Below, piece by piece: positions 42,109 to 51,610 of a stretch of 64,000 nt of DNA. A program made the translations under genes and the position numbers. Below the pieces are notes generated by a model. The model saw only the letters and a list, made by a program, of their open reading frames with translations. It was not told where the DNA came from and made no database searches. The first letter of the stretch is position 1. Every line of letters starts with the position of its first letter. This DNA is from JBJYIN01 sp046237015. GTDB taxonomy: Bacteria > Pseudomonadota > Gammaproteobacteria > Enterobacterales > Enterobacteriaceae. Where the stretch lies: NCBI RefSeq assembly GCF_046237015.1, contig NZ_JBJYIN010000015.1, forward strand, positions 60,866 through 124,865, in the 5' to 3' direction.

Positions 42109-42933
42109 ATGTTACTGGCACAAATTTCCGATCTGCATTTCCGCAGTGACGGCCGCAAGTTATATGAGTTCATTGATGTGAATGGCGCGAACGCTGATGT
42201 CATTAATCAGCTCAATGCGTTGCCTGAACGTCCGGATGCTGTCGTCGTGAGCGGCGATATCGTTAACTGTGGCCGACCACAAGAATATCAGGTGGCGCAA
42301 CGAGTCTTACGCATGCTGGATTATCCTTTGTATGTGATTCCGGGAAATCATGATGATAAACGCCATTTTTTGAATGCAATGCGCCCACTCTGTCCGGCGC
42401 TAGGTGACGATCCCGAAAATATCCGTTATGCGGTAGACGATTTCCCCATGCGTCTGCTGTTTATTGACTCCAGCCTGACCGGACAGTCTAAAGGCTGGTT
42501 GACGCCGTCAACGTTAGGTTGGCTAGAGAAGCAACTGACCGACAATCAGGAGCGTGAAACGGCTATTTTTATGCACCATCCGCCAATTCCTCTGGGTTCC
42601 GCACAGATGGATCCTATCGCCTGTGAAAATGGTCATGAGTTGTTGATGCTGATTGAGCGGTTTCCTCAACTGACGCGGATATTCTGTGGCCATACCCATC
42701 GGTTAATCATGACGCAGTATCGTCAGGCCATTATTGCTACGGTCCCCGGAACGGTACATCAGGTGCCTTATTTTCATCATGATGCGGCACCTTACTACAA
42801 TCTGGAGCCAGCTTCCGTCGTGATGCACCGTTATGTTCCGGTGACGGGGCTGGTGAGTTACAGCCAGGCGCTTACATCCTTTTCCGGTCCTTATCTCTAT
42901 GACCCTCGTATCAGTTGCCCGGTGGATGAGTAA
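42109..42933 (+). CDS. gpdQ: Glycerophosphodiesterase GpdQ
   Basis: A 274-aa binuclear metallophosphoesterase, the same length as Klebsiella (Enterobacter) aerogenes GpdQ and closely similar. All metal ligand motifs are present: ISDLHF (Asp8, His10), SGDIVNCG (Asp50), PGNHDD (Asn80), MHHPP (His) and CGHTHR (two His). It hydrolyses glycerophosphodiesters to glycerol 3-phosphate and an alcohol. No signal peptide, so it acts in the cytosol on imported substrate. Placed between permease and ATPase genes, it makes uptake and cleavage one unit. Confidence 0.92.
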   Translation: MLLAQISDLHFRSDGRKLYEFIDVNGANADVINQLNALPERPDAVVVSGDIVNCGRPQEYQVAQRVLRMLDYPLYVIPGNHDDKRHFLNAMRPLCPALGDDPENIRYAVDDFPMRLLFIDSSLTGQSKGWLTPSTLGWLEKQLTDNQERETAIFMHHPPIPLGSAQMDPIACENGHELLMLIERFPQLTRIFCGHTHRLIMTQYRQAIIATVPGTVHQVPYFHHDAAPYYNLEPASVVMHRYVPVTGLVSYSQALTSFSGPYLYDPRISCPVDE

Positions 42934-44021
42934 TGTCTGTGATTCAGTTACGCAATATTAGTAAACAATTTGAACAAACTCAGGCGTTGGCCTCGTTGTC
43001 GTTAGATATCGCTGACGGTGAGTTTCTGGTGTTAGTGGGGCCATCAGGCTGCGGTAAGAGCACCTTGCTGCGCATGCTCGCGGGCCTTGAGACGGTGAGT
43101 GCGGGGCAAATCTTGCTGGGGCAAGAAGACATCACTGCGTGGAGCCCGAAACAGCGTAATTTCTCGATGATTTTTCAGAACTATGCACTGTTTCCTCATT
43201 TGACGGTAGAGCAAAACATCACGTTCGGTATGCGCATGCGTGGCGAACCGAAGTCGGACTATCCGCAGCGTGTGCGGCGAGTCGCGAGCTTGTTACAGCT
43301 TGAGCCGTTACTCAAACGTAAACCCGGAAAACTTTCCGGTGGTCAGCGTCAGCGCGTTGCGATGGCGCGAGCGATTGTACGCGATCCTCGGTTGTTTCTG
43401 ATGGATGAGCCATTATCAAATCTGGATGCCAGACTGCGCAGCGAAGTCAGAGACGGCATTATGGCGCTACACCAGCAGTTAAAAACCACCACCGTGTATG
43501 TTACCCACGATCAAATTGAAGCCATGACAATGGCAGATAGGATCGCTGTGCTAGATCGCGGCGTATTGCAGCAAGTTGGTACGCCAGAACAACTTTATTC
43601 CCATCCTGCCAATACCTTTGTTGCTGGTTTTATTGGTACGCCCGCGATGAACATGCTCACGCTGCCTTGCGCTGATGGACAGGCGTTTTTGCAGGAGCAA
43701 ACCATTGTGTTGCCAGCCAATGAAGAAACACACGCAGCAACGGAAGTGCTGTTGGGGATTCGCCCCGAACATATTACCGAACAGGCCGCATCAGACGGTG
43801 GATTGCGGCTACCGGGGACGGTAAAGCAGCGGGAATTGTTTGGCGCAGAATACCTGATTCATGTGGAGACTCCGCTGGGTGATATTCGCTATCGCCGACC
43901 CAATCGTGATGGCGTACCGACTGTCGGTATGTCCCTTGTGCTTCATTTTTCACCGCAAGATTGCCATTGGTTTTCTGGGCAAACCGCCCGTAATTTATCC
44001 CAGGAGAAAAGAAATGCGTAA
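42933..44021 (+). CDS. ABC transporter ATP-binding protein (UgpC/MalK-type)
   Basis: A 362-aa ATPase. Walker A is VGPSGCGKST, the Q-loop FQNYALFPHLTV, the signature LSGGQRQRVAMARA, Walker B RLFLMDEPLSNLDA and the switch YVTHDQIE. The C-terminal 120 residues form the TOBE/MOP-type regulatory domain (GIRPEHITEQ). The ATG overlaps the gpdQ stop (TAATG), so translation is coupled. It energises the two permeases. Confidence 0.9.
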   Translation: MSVIQLRNISKQFEQTQALASLSLDIADGEFLVLVGPSGCGKSTLLRMLAGLETVSAGQILLGQEDITAWSPKQRNFSMIFQNYALFPHLTVEQNITFGMRMRGEPKSDYPQRVRRVASLLQLEPLLKRKPGKLSGGQRQRVAMARAIVRDPRLFLMDEPLSNLDARLRSEVRDGIMALHQQLKTTTVYVTHDQIEAMTMADRIAVLDRGVLQQVGTPEQLYSHPANTFVAGFIGTPAMNMLTLPCADGQAFLQEQTIVLPANEETHAATEVLLGIRPEHITEQAASDGGLRLPGTVKQRELFGAEYLIHVETPLGDIRYRRPNRDGVPTVGMSLVLHFSPQDCHWFSGQTARNLSQEKRNA

Positions 44022-45321
44022 GCCCCGTATTATTGCGCTGGCGATGACCATGCTGTTGTCTGGTTCTGCGCTGGCAAAGCAAAGTATTGATTTCATGTTC
44101 CCTGCGCCGGTTGACGGTAAGCTGACCATGGAAATGACGCGCATCATCAAAGAATACAACCAGTCGCAGGATCAGGTCGATGTTCGCGGCATTTTTACCG
44201 GTGGTTATGACACGACCAAAGTGAAAGCCGAAGCGGCAGCCAAAGCGGGCGATCCTCCGGCGCTGGTGATTATGTCTGCCAATTTTACGGCTGACCTGGT
44301 CATCAAAGATGAAATTCTACCGATGGATGAGTTGTTCAAGTTTGGCAACGAAAAAGCGACGCCGTTTCTGACAAAGAATTTTTGGCCTGCGTTACATCAG
44401 AATGCGCAGGTATTAGGAGAAACCTATGCCATTCCGTTCCATAATTCGACGCCCATTCTTTATTACAACGAAGATATGTTGAAGCAGGCTGGTTTTAACG
44501 AGCCGCCGAAGAATTGGGATGAAGTGGTAACGATAGCGAAGAAGTTGACCGACCCGGCAAAAGGGCAATGGGGGATCATGATGCCATCCACGAATGACGA
44601 CTACGGTGGTTGGGTCTTGTCGGCACTCGCTCGAGCCAACGGCGGTGCGTATTACAACGCTGATTATCCCGGTGAAGTGTATTACAACACGGCGTCCACC
44701 AAGGGAGCGCTACAATTCTGGCGTAATCTGGTGCATCGCGACAAGGTAATGCCGGGTGGGGTGCTTAACTCCAAACAAATCAGCGCGGCATTTTTCTCCG
44801 GTAAGCTGGGGATGGCGATGCTCAGCACTGGGGCGTTAGGCTTTATGCGTGAAAACACCAAAGACTTCCAACTGGGTGTCGCCATTATGCCAGAAAAAGA
44901 ACGGCGTGGCGTAACCATTGGTGGTGCCAGTTTGGTGAGTTTTAAAGGTATTTCTGAAGCGCAAAAGAAAGCAGCCTGGCAGTTCATGAGTTATCTGATT
45001 AGCCCGGAAGTGAGTGGAAGTTGGAGCCGTTTTACGGGCTATTTTGCTCCTCGTATGGCTGCGTATGACCTGCCGGAAATGAAAACGTATCTGGCTAAGG
45101 ACCCACGCGCAGCGATAGCGTTATCTCAGTTGCAGTATGCCCACCCGTGGTATGCCACCTATGAAACGGTTGCGGTGCGTAAAGCGATGGAGAATCAATT
45201 GGCAGCCTTGCTCAACGATCCCAAATTGAGTGTAGATCAGGCAGCGATGTCGGCGCAGCAGGAAGCGGATACGATTATGAGACCGTATGTGGAAAAAACG
45301 GCATTGGGCTTACCGCAATAA
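44014..45321 (+). CDS. Extracellular solute-binding protein (UgpB-like)
   Basis: A 435-aa periplasmic protein (E. coli UgpB 438 aa) with signal peptide MRKPRIIALAMTMLLSGSALA. The segments IPFHNSTPILYYNEDMLKQA and IGGASLVSFKG match the UgpB group of family 1 solute-binding proteins. The start at 44014 follows CAGGAGAAAAG and overlaps the ATPase gene by 8 bp. It is likely to bind glycerol 3-phosphate diesters; the partner GpdQ supports this. Confidence 0.88.
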   Translation: MRKPRIIALAMTMLLSGSALAKQSIDFMFPAPVDGKLTMEMTRIIKEYNQSQDQVDVRGIFTGGYDTTKVKAEAAAKAGDPPALVIMSANFTADLVIKDEILPMDELFKFGNEKATPFLTKNFWPALHQNAQVLGETYAIPFHNSTPILYYNEDMLKQAGFNEPPKNWDEVVTIAKKLTDPAKGQWGIMMPSTNDDYGGWVLSALARANGGAYYNADYPGEVYYNTASTKGALQFWRNLVHRDKVMPGGVLNSKQISAAFFSGKLGMAMLSTGALGFMRENTKDFQLGVAIMPEKERRGVTIGGASLVSFKGISEAQKKAAWQFMSYLISPEVSGSWSRFTGYFAPRMAAYDLPEMKTYLAKDPRAAIALSQLQYAHPWYATYETVAVRKAMENQLAALLNDPKLSVDQAAMSAQQEADTIMRPYVEKTALGLPQ

Positions 45322-45373
45322 TAAGCAGGCGATTTGTTCATTTTCATGAATGATTTTACCTTCTCTCGTAATC

Positions 45374-45400
45374 AAAGCCTCGACATAATGCCGAGGCTTT
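45374..45400 (+). terminator. Terminator of the GpdQ transporter operon
   Basis: AAAGCCTCG and CGAGGCTTT form a 9-bp stem with a 9-nt loop, 52 bp after the last stop; the T-tail is short. The remaining gap to 45678 holds the Fur-controlled promoter of the next receptor. Confidence 0.7.
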
Positions 45401-45539
45401 ATTGTCAATAATCTGTTATTAAATATTAAGTTATCGTGCTCTTAATGTTAAATGACGACCCCAATCAATCTGCTCTCCACTCAGGAAAGATATAAAATCC
45501 GCTTTGTCATTTTTTGTGATACAGTGCTGGCGATTTTAT

Positions 45540-45558
45540 GATAATGCACATCATTATC
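45540..45558 (+). promoter_or_regulatory. Fur box upstream of FhuE-like receptor
   Basis: GATAATGCACATCATTATC is palindromic and matches the Fur consensus at 16 of 19 positions. It lies 120 bp before the receptor start, so repression of this gene by iron-loaded Fur is likely. Confidence 0.8.
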
Positions 45559-45678
45559 GTTCGCATTTTGCCTCTTATTCGTACTTCTCAAGGTCATCTT
45601 TAGGCATACATTCTGATCTGACGGAATCATCACGAGGCGATATTGCGTTACGCACACTTATCCTAAAAGGAGACATTT

Positions 45679-47871
45679 ATGCCTTTCCACGGCAGGGGAA
45701 ACCGTGTTGACACTCTTACGTCGTCAGCCATGAAAAAGACGTTTTCTATTTCGTTGTTAACGTTGGCGATGCAGGCTGCATTTAGTCCGGTATCAGCTTA
45801 CGCTGCGCAGCCTACAGGTTCTGACGCGTCATCTGCACAGAATGTATCGCAGGACATCGTTGTGACGGCAAAGGCCGATGATTTAAACGGTGGACAGCAA
45901 GATTACAGTGCTAAAACGACGCGTGCAGGCACAAAAATGCTGATGGCACCGCGTGATATTCCGCAGTCGGTCAGTATCGTGACGGAACAACGGATGCAGG
46001 ATCAAAGTCTACAATCCGTGGGAGAGGTTTTACGTAATACGACAGGGATTTCTGCCAGCATTGCTGACGAACGCTCCAGTTTTTATTCTCGTGGTTTTTC
46101 CATCAACAGCTACCTCTTTGATGATATCCCAACTTCCGTCGATGAAGCCTGGAACTTTGGCGATGCGGATGACGACACTGCGATTTTTGACCGTGTTGAA
46201 GTGGTGCGCGGTGCAACTGGCTTGATGACCGGCGCAGGTAACCCGTCGGCATCGGTCAATATGGTGCGTAAACATGCTGATAGCCGTGACTTTGTCGGTA
46301 ATGTCAGCGCCAGTTATGGCTCGTGGGACAAACAGCGCTACGTCGCGGATCTTTCTGCTCCTCTGAATGAGGACGGCAGCGTGCGTGGTCGTGTCGTGGC
46401 GGGCTATCAGGATCAAAATAGCTGGTTGGATCGCTATCAAAGAGACAAAAAATTTCTTTACGGCGTTGTGGATGCGGATATCACCGACAACACGACGCTG
46501 TCGCTGGGTTACAGCTATCAGACGATCCACACCGATGGGGCGACTTGGGGCGGTGTCACACCATGGTTTAGCAATGGTGAGCGTACGCACTTCAATCGCA
46601 GCATGAACCCTGCCGCTGATTGGACTAACTATGAGACCGAATCGAAAAAAGTTTTTGCAAATCTCAGGCAGGATTTTGACAACGGCTGGACATTCCGCGT
46701 CAACGGTACCCATGCCGAATCGAATATGGGCGGCAAATTGCTGTATGTAGCCGGTTTTCCTGACCAAACGACGGGGATGGGCTCGATCGGCTATGGCACT
46801 AACTATACGGGCGAACGCAAACAGTTGTCCGTTGATAGCTATGCCAATGGGCCTTTTGAACTATTGGGCCGCCAGCATGAACTGGTGACGGGCGTTAGCT
46901 ACAGCCGTCAGCACAATAGTTATTATGGTTCTCCTCTGGAGTTTCCAAATATTGGTAGTCTTTACCAGTGGAATGGCAGGGTTCAAGAGCCAGCTTGGGG
47001 AGAAAAATCGCAGACGTCTGATGATACCGTACGGCAGAAAGCCGCCTACAGCGTGGCACGTTTCTCGTTGGCCGATCCGCTGCATCTTGTCCTTGGCGCG
47101 CGCTATACGCAGTGGCAAACCAACGGCAGCAGCGCTGATATGAAGAAAAGCAATATCACACCGTATGGCGGCTTGATTTATGACATCAACGATACGGTAT
47201 CGGCTTATGCCAGCTACACCTCGATCTTCCAGCCACAGAGCCGACGTGATAGTAATAGTAAATATCTGGCGCCTATCACCGGTAAAAACTACGAAACCGG
47301 CCTGAAAGCGGATTGGTTTAATGGCCGCTTAACGTCAACGCTTGCTGTGTTCCGTATTGAGCAAGAAAATGTGGGGCAGGCAGATGGGAATAAATTTGTT
47401 AATGGCACCACTGAACAGGCTTACTATGCGACACAGGGCGCGGTGAGCAAAGGGGTCGAGGTTGAGCTAAATGGCGCAGTGACGGATAACTTGCAGTTAA
47501 CCTTTGGTGCGTCACGTTATGTGGCAAACGATAGCAAGGGCCGTTTCAATAGCAAGATGCCACAGACGCAGATCAAATTGTTCACCCGTTACCAGCTTCC
47601 TACGCTACCTGAGCTGACGGTTGGCGGTGGGGTAAACTGGCAAAATCGTACGTTCCAGGAGGGAGCCGGGCCGCAGGGGACGACGCGCATTTATCAGGCA
47701 AGTTACCCGCTGGTTGATCTGTTTGCCCGTTATCAGGTGACAAAACAGCTTGCTGTGCAGGCTAACGTCAAAAACCTGTTTGATCGCAGCTATTACACGT
47801 GGCTCAGCAATGCTTCTTCTACTTATGGCGAGCCGTTAAACTATTCACTGAATATGTCCTACACATTTTGA
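45679..47871 (+). CDS. FhuE-like TonB-dependent ferric hydroxamate receptor
   Basis: A 730-aa outer-membrane receptor. It is collinear with E. coli FhuE (coprogen/rhodotorulic acid receptor): AGTKMLMAPRDIPQSVSIVT, VEVVRGATGLMTGAGNPSA, TSIFQPQSRRDSNSKYLAPI and TVGGGVNWQNRTF are closely shared. The TonB box is probably QDIVVTAK near residue 58. The ATG at 45679 has the strong RBS AAAGGAGA; an internal ATG at 45730 (MKKTFSISLLTLAMQ) would give a more standard signal peptide but lacks an RBS. The C-terminal residue is Phe. Iron control through the upstream Fur box is expected. Confidence 0.88.
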   Translation: MPFHGRGNRVDTLTSSAMKKTFSISLLTLAMQAAFSPVSAYAAQPTGSDASSAQNVSQDIVVTAKADDLNGGQQDYSAKTTRAGTKMLMAPRDIPQSVSIVTEQRMQDQSLQSVGEVLRNTTGISASIADERSSFYSRGFSINSYLFDDIPTSVDEAWNFGDADDDTAIFDRVEVVRGATGLMTGAGNPSASVNMVRKHADSRDFVGNVSASYGSWDKQRYVADLSAPLNEDGSVRGRVVAGYQDQNSWLDRYQRDKKFLYGVVDADITDNTTLSLGYSYQTIHTDGATWGGVTPWFSNGERTHFNRSMNPAADWTNYETESKKVFANLRQDFDNGWTFRVNGTHAESNMGGKLLYVAGFPDQTTGMGSIGYGTNYTGERKQLSVDSYANGPFELLGRQHELVTGVSYSRQHNSYYGSPLEFPNIGSLYQWNGRVQEPAWGEKSQTSDDTVRQKAAYSVARFSLADPLHLVLGARYTQWQTNGSSADMKKSNITPYGGLIYDINDTVSAYASYTSIFQPQSRRDSNSKYLAPITGKNYETGLKADWFNGRLTSTLAVFRIEQENVGQADGNKFVNGTTEQAYYATQGAVSKGVEVELNGAVTDNLQLTFGASRYVANDSKGRFNSKMPQTQIKLFTRYQLPTLPELTVGGGVNWQNRTFQEGAGPQGTTRIYQASYPLVDLFARYQVTKQLAVQANVKNLFDRSYYTWLSNASSTYGEPLNYSLNMSYTF

Positions 47872-47919
47872 TCGAATATCCCCCGGTGTGGTGCCGGGGA
47901 GTGTCACGATCCTGCTTTT

Positions 47920-48528
47920 TTACAATAACCACCCTTTGGCTTTCGCCTCTTCCAGATGCTGTTTCAGGTATTGCCACAGTTCAGGATTAATCTTGGCGAT
48001 GAAGTCGGCACGACCTAACACCTGTTCCAGACGGATACCATTTTCTATCCAACTCTGACCATCGTTATGCAAATTCATCAGGATTGGCATGATGCGATCG
48101 AGCATCAGAGCAAACTGTGCGTTGGCGGTTTCCCCTGCCTCATATTCCAGCCAGAGATCGTGAAATTGCTGGCACTGGGGTTCGGGTAACAGCCCGAAAA
48201 TACGTCCGGCAGCCGCTACTTCTTGGTCGTGAATGGCAAGCCGGGCGGAAAGATCATAAACCATCACGTCGCCCGCATCGATTTCAACGATGTCATGGAT
48301 GAGCGCCATCTGGATCACGCGCTGAATATCTACTCCTTCACCCGCGTAAGGAGCCAGTGCCATCGCGGCGACGGCAAAATGCCAACTGTGTTCGGCAGAG
48401 TCTTCATGACGTTCGCTACCGATGATTTTTGAACGGCGCTGAACGCACTTCAATTTATCAATTTCCATCAAAAAACCGATAACGTCGGTAAGTGAACCGA
48501 AATGAAGAAGGGACGGCGTTGACGACAT
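47920..48528 (-). CDS. HD-domain phosphohydrolase, YfbR/HDDC2-like
   Basis: A 202-aa soluble protein with the HD metal motif: SERHEDSAEHSWHFA supplies the first His, MALIHDIVEIDAGD the HD pair, and a later Asp lies in ALMLDRIMPI. This matches the 5'-deoxynucleotidase/HDDC2 family, which hydrolyses nucleoside monophosphates. The ATG at 48528 is preferred because AAGGTGG lies upstream; a GTG at 48537 falls within that RBS. The exact substrate is not certain. Confidence 0.85.
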   Translation of the reverse strand: MSSTPSLLHFGSLTDVIGFLMEIDKLKCVQRRSKIIGSERHEDSAEHSWHFAVAAMALAPYAGEGVDIQRVIQMALIHDIVEIDAGDVMVYDLSARLAIHDQEVAAAGRIFGLLPEPQCQQFHDLWLEYEAGETANAQFALMLDRIMPILMNLHNDGQSWIENGIRLEQVLGRADFIAKINPELWQYLKQHLEEAKAKGWLL

Positions 48529-48929
48529 GGAAACCACCTTTTGCAGTTAAAACTGAAGGAAAGGCACGAACGTTAAAACCGGATAGCCATGAGCGTGGAG
48601 TCAGTAAAAACGACAGAGCCTTTCAAAAATGGACATACCTATACCCAGGTAGATTTCGAGGTGCAGGGCAGGTCATCAACCTGCAACGGGAAAGATGACG
48701 GGTATCGAAGCCGGTCATTGTAGGGGAAGTCATCGGAAATTTACATGACTGATTACGGTAGAAACGGATGCCGTGTAATTATTTTAGCTTACACGTGTAC
48801 TCTGAAATTATTCTCGGTTATGCTGCTCAAAGGTTAAACATTGGCATGAAGCAATGTGTCTTTTCTCTTTCACACGATGGGTATGAAGGCCGTATTAATG
48901 GAATTGCCTGCAAGCTTATAAAGGTCACT
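48529..48929. other. Intergenic region with a short MITE-like repeat
   Basis: A 401-bp gap between the HD hydrolase and trhA. Apart from the short palindromic repeat at 48640-48706 I see no gene. Open frames here lack RBSs and recognisable protein patterns. Confidence 0.5.
48640..48706. repeat. Short MITE-like repeat (R5)
   Basis: It begins TATACCCAGGTAGATTTCGA and ends GGGAAAGATGACGGGTATC; the middle GCAGGTCATCAACCTGC is itself a hairpin. Only the two ends of the longer family remain, about 67 bp in total. Confidence 0.55.
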
Positions 48930-49577
48930 ATGTCAAAACGTATACAGACGCCGGAATATTCGCTGGCAGAGGAAATCGCAAATAGCGTAAGCCATGGAAT
49001 AGGCTTTGTTTTTGGTATCGTAGGGCTGGTCCTGTTGCTGATTCAGGCGGTAAACAACAACGCGAATAGTATTGCAATCACCAGCTATAGTCTCTATGGC
49101 GGTAGCATTATCCTGCTGTTTCTCGCCTCAACGTTGTATCACGCTATCCCTTCCCCACGGATCAAACCCTGGCTGAAGAAATTTGATCACTGTGCGATCT
49201 ATGTGTTGATCGCGGGAACCTATACGCCGTTTCTGCTTGTTGGTCTGGATTCACCCTTGGCGGATGGTCTAATGGTGGTGATTTGGAGCATGGCGCTGCT
49301 AGGTGTCATTTTTAAACTGGCTTTCGCTCATCGCTTTGAGGTGCTTTCACTGATCACCTATCTGGTGATGGGGTGGTTGTCGCTGGTGGTGATTTACCAA
49401 TTGGTCATAACGCTTTCTATTGCTGGCGTAACGTTATTGGCGGTTGGCGGGATTGTTTACTCACTGGGAGTTATCTTCTACGCCTGCAAACGGATCCCCT
49501 ATAATCACGCCATCTGGCATGGTTTTGTATTGGGCGGCAGCGTGTGCCATTTTCTGGCGATTTATCTGTATGTGTAA
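48930..49577 (+). CDS. trhA: Hemolysin III family membrane protein TrhA (YqfA)
   Basis: A 215-aa inner-membrane protein (E. coli YqfA 219 aa) with seven hydrophobic segments, of the hemolysin III/PAQR-like family. Conserved metal-site-type motifs are visible: EEIANSVSHGIG, STLYHAIPS, FDHCAIYVLIAGTYTPF and IWHGFVLGGSVCHF. In E. coli it affects membrane energetics and fluidity. The frame is open for 54 codons upstream, but MSKRIQTPEYSLAEE from 48930 is the family start. Confidence 0.92.
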   Translation: MSKRIQTPEYSLAEEIANSVSHGIGFVFGIVGLVLLLIQAVNNNANSIAITSYSLYGGSIILLFLASTLYHAIPSPRIKPWLKKFDHCAIYVLIAGTYTPFLLVGLDSPLADGLMVVIWSMALLGVIFKLAFAHRFEVLSLITYLVMGWLSLVVIYQLVITLSIAGVTLLAVGGIVYSLGVIFYACKRIPYNHAIWHGFVLGGSVCHFLAIYLYV

Positions 49578-49662
49578 CGTTGAGCGCTTTTCGCCTCTGG
49601 CTTTCGGCAAAAATGATGCCGCTGATGCGGCACCTTCATCTCGTTAAGCGATAGTACGATGT

Positions 49663-50649
49663 TTAATCCGTTATTTCATAAGGAAGCGCTTGGATCCTCA
49701 ATTGGCTATCGGCATCTTCTCTAACGCGCAGCAGACTATCGGCTTCCAAATCGTTATTCATCACTACCTGAACCCACACGCTTTCGTCCTGTAGGCGCGA
49801 GGCAGCCAGTACCGTACCGGTGCGCCGCCAGTTTTCGCCCAATTGCAGTTCCAGATCGTCCCCGGCTTCCGGTACACGACTAGCCTTACCAGCCAGCCAA
49901 TAGAGTGCTCGTTTATTGGCACCACGATATTTGGCTCTGGCTACCATCTCTTGTCCTGCATAGCACCCTTTGCTGAAGCTAATCCCCTTTAATGCCTGTA
50001 AATTGGTCGCCTGAGGGATGAACTGTGCACTGTTTGCGCTGTCAATAATCGGCAAGCCGGATTCGATATCCAGCGCCAGCCATTGGCGGCTATCATTTAA
50101 CGCTATTTTCCCTGCAAGTTGTTCGAGCAATAACGCGCATTGCTCTGGTGTCAGGACCAGCAGGAAGCGTTCTGTCGGAAGGGAAAAATGCAGGAAGGTT
50201 GCGCCTTCGGATTGAACGAGCGGATGTTCGGCATCCGGCAGCGTGCTGAATACGGAAGATAATAGCGAGCGGATCTGATCGCCGGCCGCGCCCAATAAAA
50301 TGACATGATCATCTGCCGTTATCGTCGTTTTCGAAAAAACGGCATATTTTTTCAGCTCGCTGAGTTGGGTATCGCGCAAATTGCGGCGTTCAATAAAGGC
50401 GAAGCCATCGTTATGTTGAAAAAGGCGCAGGTTGCTCCACATTTTGCCTTTGGCATCGCAGTGTGCGCAAAGAATGTGCTGATCGGCGGGGAGTGCGGCA
50501 ACATCAGCGGTCACCTGGCCTTGCAGGTATTTAATGGTGTCCGGGCCTGTTAGCGTGACTAGCGCCCAGTCATCCAGAGACATGAGCGTGGCGGGAAGTT
50601 GGCCTGAAGCGAGTGGGGCTTTTGATGCAAAAGGAAATTGGTGAGCCAT
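49663..50649 (-). CDS. ygfZ: tRNA-modifying protein YgfZ
   Basis: A 328-aa folate-binding GcvT-like protein (E. coli 326 aa). It supports the repair or assembly of certain Fe-S enzymes such as the tRNA thiomethyltransferase MiaB. The diagnostic motif KGCYAGQEM with the essential Cys is present. The ATG at 50649 gives MAHQFPFASK; the 22 codons upstream are not needed. It is divergent from sdhE-cptA as in E. coli. Confidence 0.94.
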   Translation of the reverse strand: MAHQFPFASKAPLASGQLPATLMSLDDWALVTLTGPDTIKYLQGQVTADVAALPADQHILCAHCDAKGKMWSNLRLFQHNDGFAFIERRNLRDTQLSELKKYAVFSKTTITADDHVILLGAAGDQIRSLLSSVFSTLPDAEHPLVQSEGATFLHFSLPTERFLLVLTPEQCALLLEQLAGKIALNDSRQWLALDIESGLPIIDSANSAQFIPQATNLQALKGISFSKGCYAGQEMVARAKYRGANKRALYWLAGKASRVPEAGDDLELQLGENWRRTGTVLAASRLQDESVWVQVVMNNDLEADSLLRVREDADSQLRIQALPYEITD

Positions 50650-50867
50650 ATTACAATCCTGCTTGGGTGCGATATGCGAATGGCCTAATGGTAAAATAGC
50701 GGCGAAGCTTTGCAAGTGGTTATTGTGCGAACACGCGTGAGATTCTGCCGGGAAGGCGGCGTCAATGCCGTGGTAAAATATGTCAAAGTGTTACTATTAG
50801 TTGAATACCTGTTGCGGAAATCGGGTTACACTAACGGCAAGTATCGATAGCAAGGTGGATATAACGT

Positions 50868-51134
50868 ATGGAAATCGATAATAAGTCACGGATTCACTGG
50901 GCGTGCCGTCGCGGCATGCGTGAATTGGATATTTCTATTATGCCTTTTTTTGAGCATGAGTATGACGCGTTGAGTGATGACGACAAACGGACGTTTGTGC
51001 GTTTGCTGCAATGCGACGATCCCGATTTGTTTAACTGGTTGATGAATCACGGCGAGCCCCAGGACCAAGCGTTAAAACGTATGGTTTCCCTTATCCAGAC
51101 GCGAAATAAAGATCGTGGCCCAGTGGCAATGTGA
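50868..51134 (+). CDS. sdhE: FAD assembly factor SdhE (YgfY)
   Basis: An 88-aa protein (E. coli 88 aa) needed for covalent attachment of FAD to succinate dehydrogenase and fumarate reductase flavoproteins. The RGMRELDISIMPFF motif, with the functional RGxxE, is intact near residues 14-27. The 3' end overlaps cptA by 20 bp, so the two are co-translated. Confidence 0.95.
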   Translation: MEIDNKSRIHWACRRGMRELDISIMPFFEHEYDALSDDDKRTFVRLLQCDDPDLFNWLMNHGEPQDQALKRMVSLIQTRNKDRGPVAM

Positions 51135-51528
51135 TATTCGTGTTTCCTGGCGTATGCAGCTTTTGTCACTGATTGTGCATGGGCTATTTGTGTTGCTGAT
51201 ACTGCTGGCGCCTTGGCCTGATGGCTATGCGGTACTCTGGCTGGGATTGGTCACGTTTGTGGTGTTTGGTTTTATTCGCAGCCAACGCAATATTAAATCC
51301 CGGCAAGGGGAAATTTTGCTGCACAGCGAGACAAACCTGCGCTGGCAGCAGCAGGAATGGCAGATCGTCAAGCGTCCCTGGATGCTGAAAAATGGCATTT
51401 TGCTTTCGCTAAAAGCGTCTGATGGAAAAGGGCAGCAGCGATTGTGGCTCGCGTCGGATAGCATGGGAAATGACGAATGGCGTCATTTACGCCAACTGCT
51501 GTTACAGCATAAAGGTTGGGTCAGGTAG
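51115..51528 (+). CDS. cptA: YgfX-family membrane protein CptA
   Basis: A 137-aa protein (E. coli YgfX 135 aa) with GTG start and two adjacent membrane segments (about residues 16-55), followed by a cytosolic beta-rich domain (WQIVKRPWMLKNGILL, RLWLASDSM). In E. coli it was described as the toxin-like partner of SdhE acting on cytoskeletal proteins, although this role is debated. Translation overlaps sdhE by 20 bp. Confidence 0.92.
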   Translation: MAQWQCDIRVSWRMQLLSLIVHGLFVLLILLAPWPDGYAVLWLGLVTFVVFGFIRSQRNIKSRQGEILLHSETNLRWQQQEWQIVKRPWMLKNGILLSLKASDGKGQQRLWLASDSMGNDEWRHLRQLLLQHKGWVR

Positions 51529-51610
51529 CGTAATAGAAAAAATCACCGCGATGATTTACGGGGATTGCCGCAGCAGGTATCTTACGCGCTGTTTAATGAG
51601 AGATAAGCTG

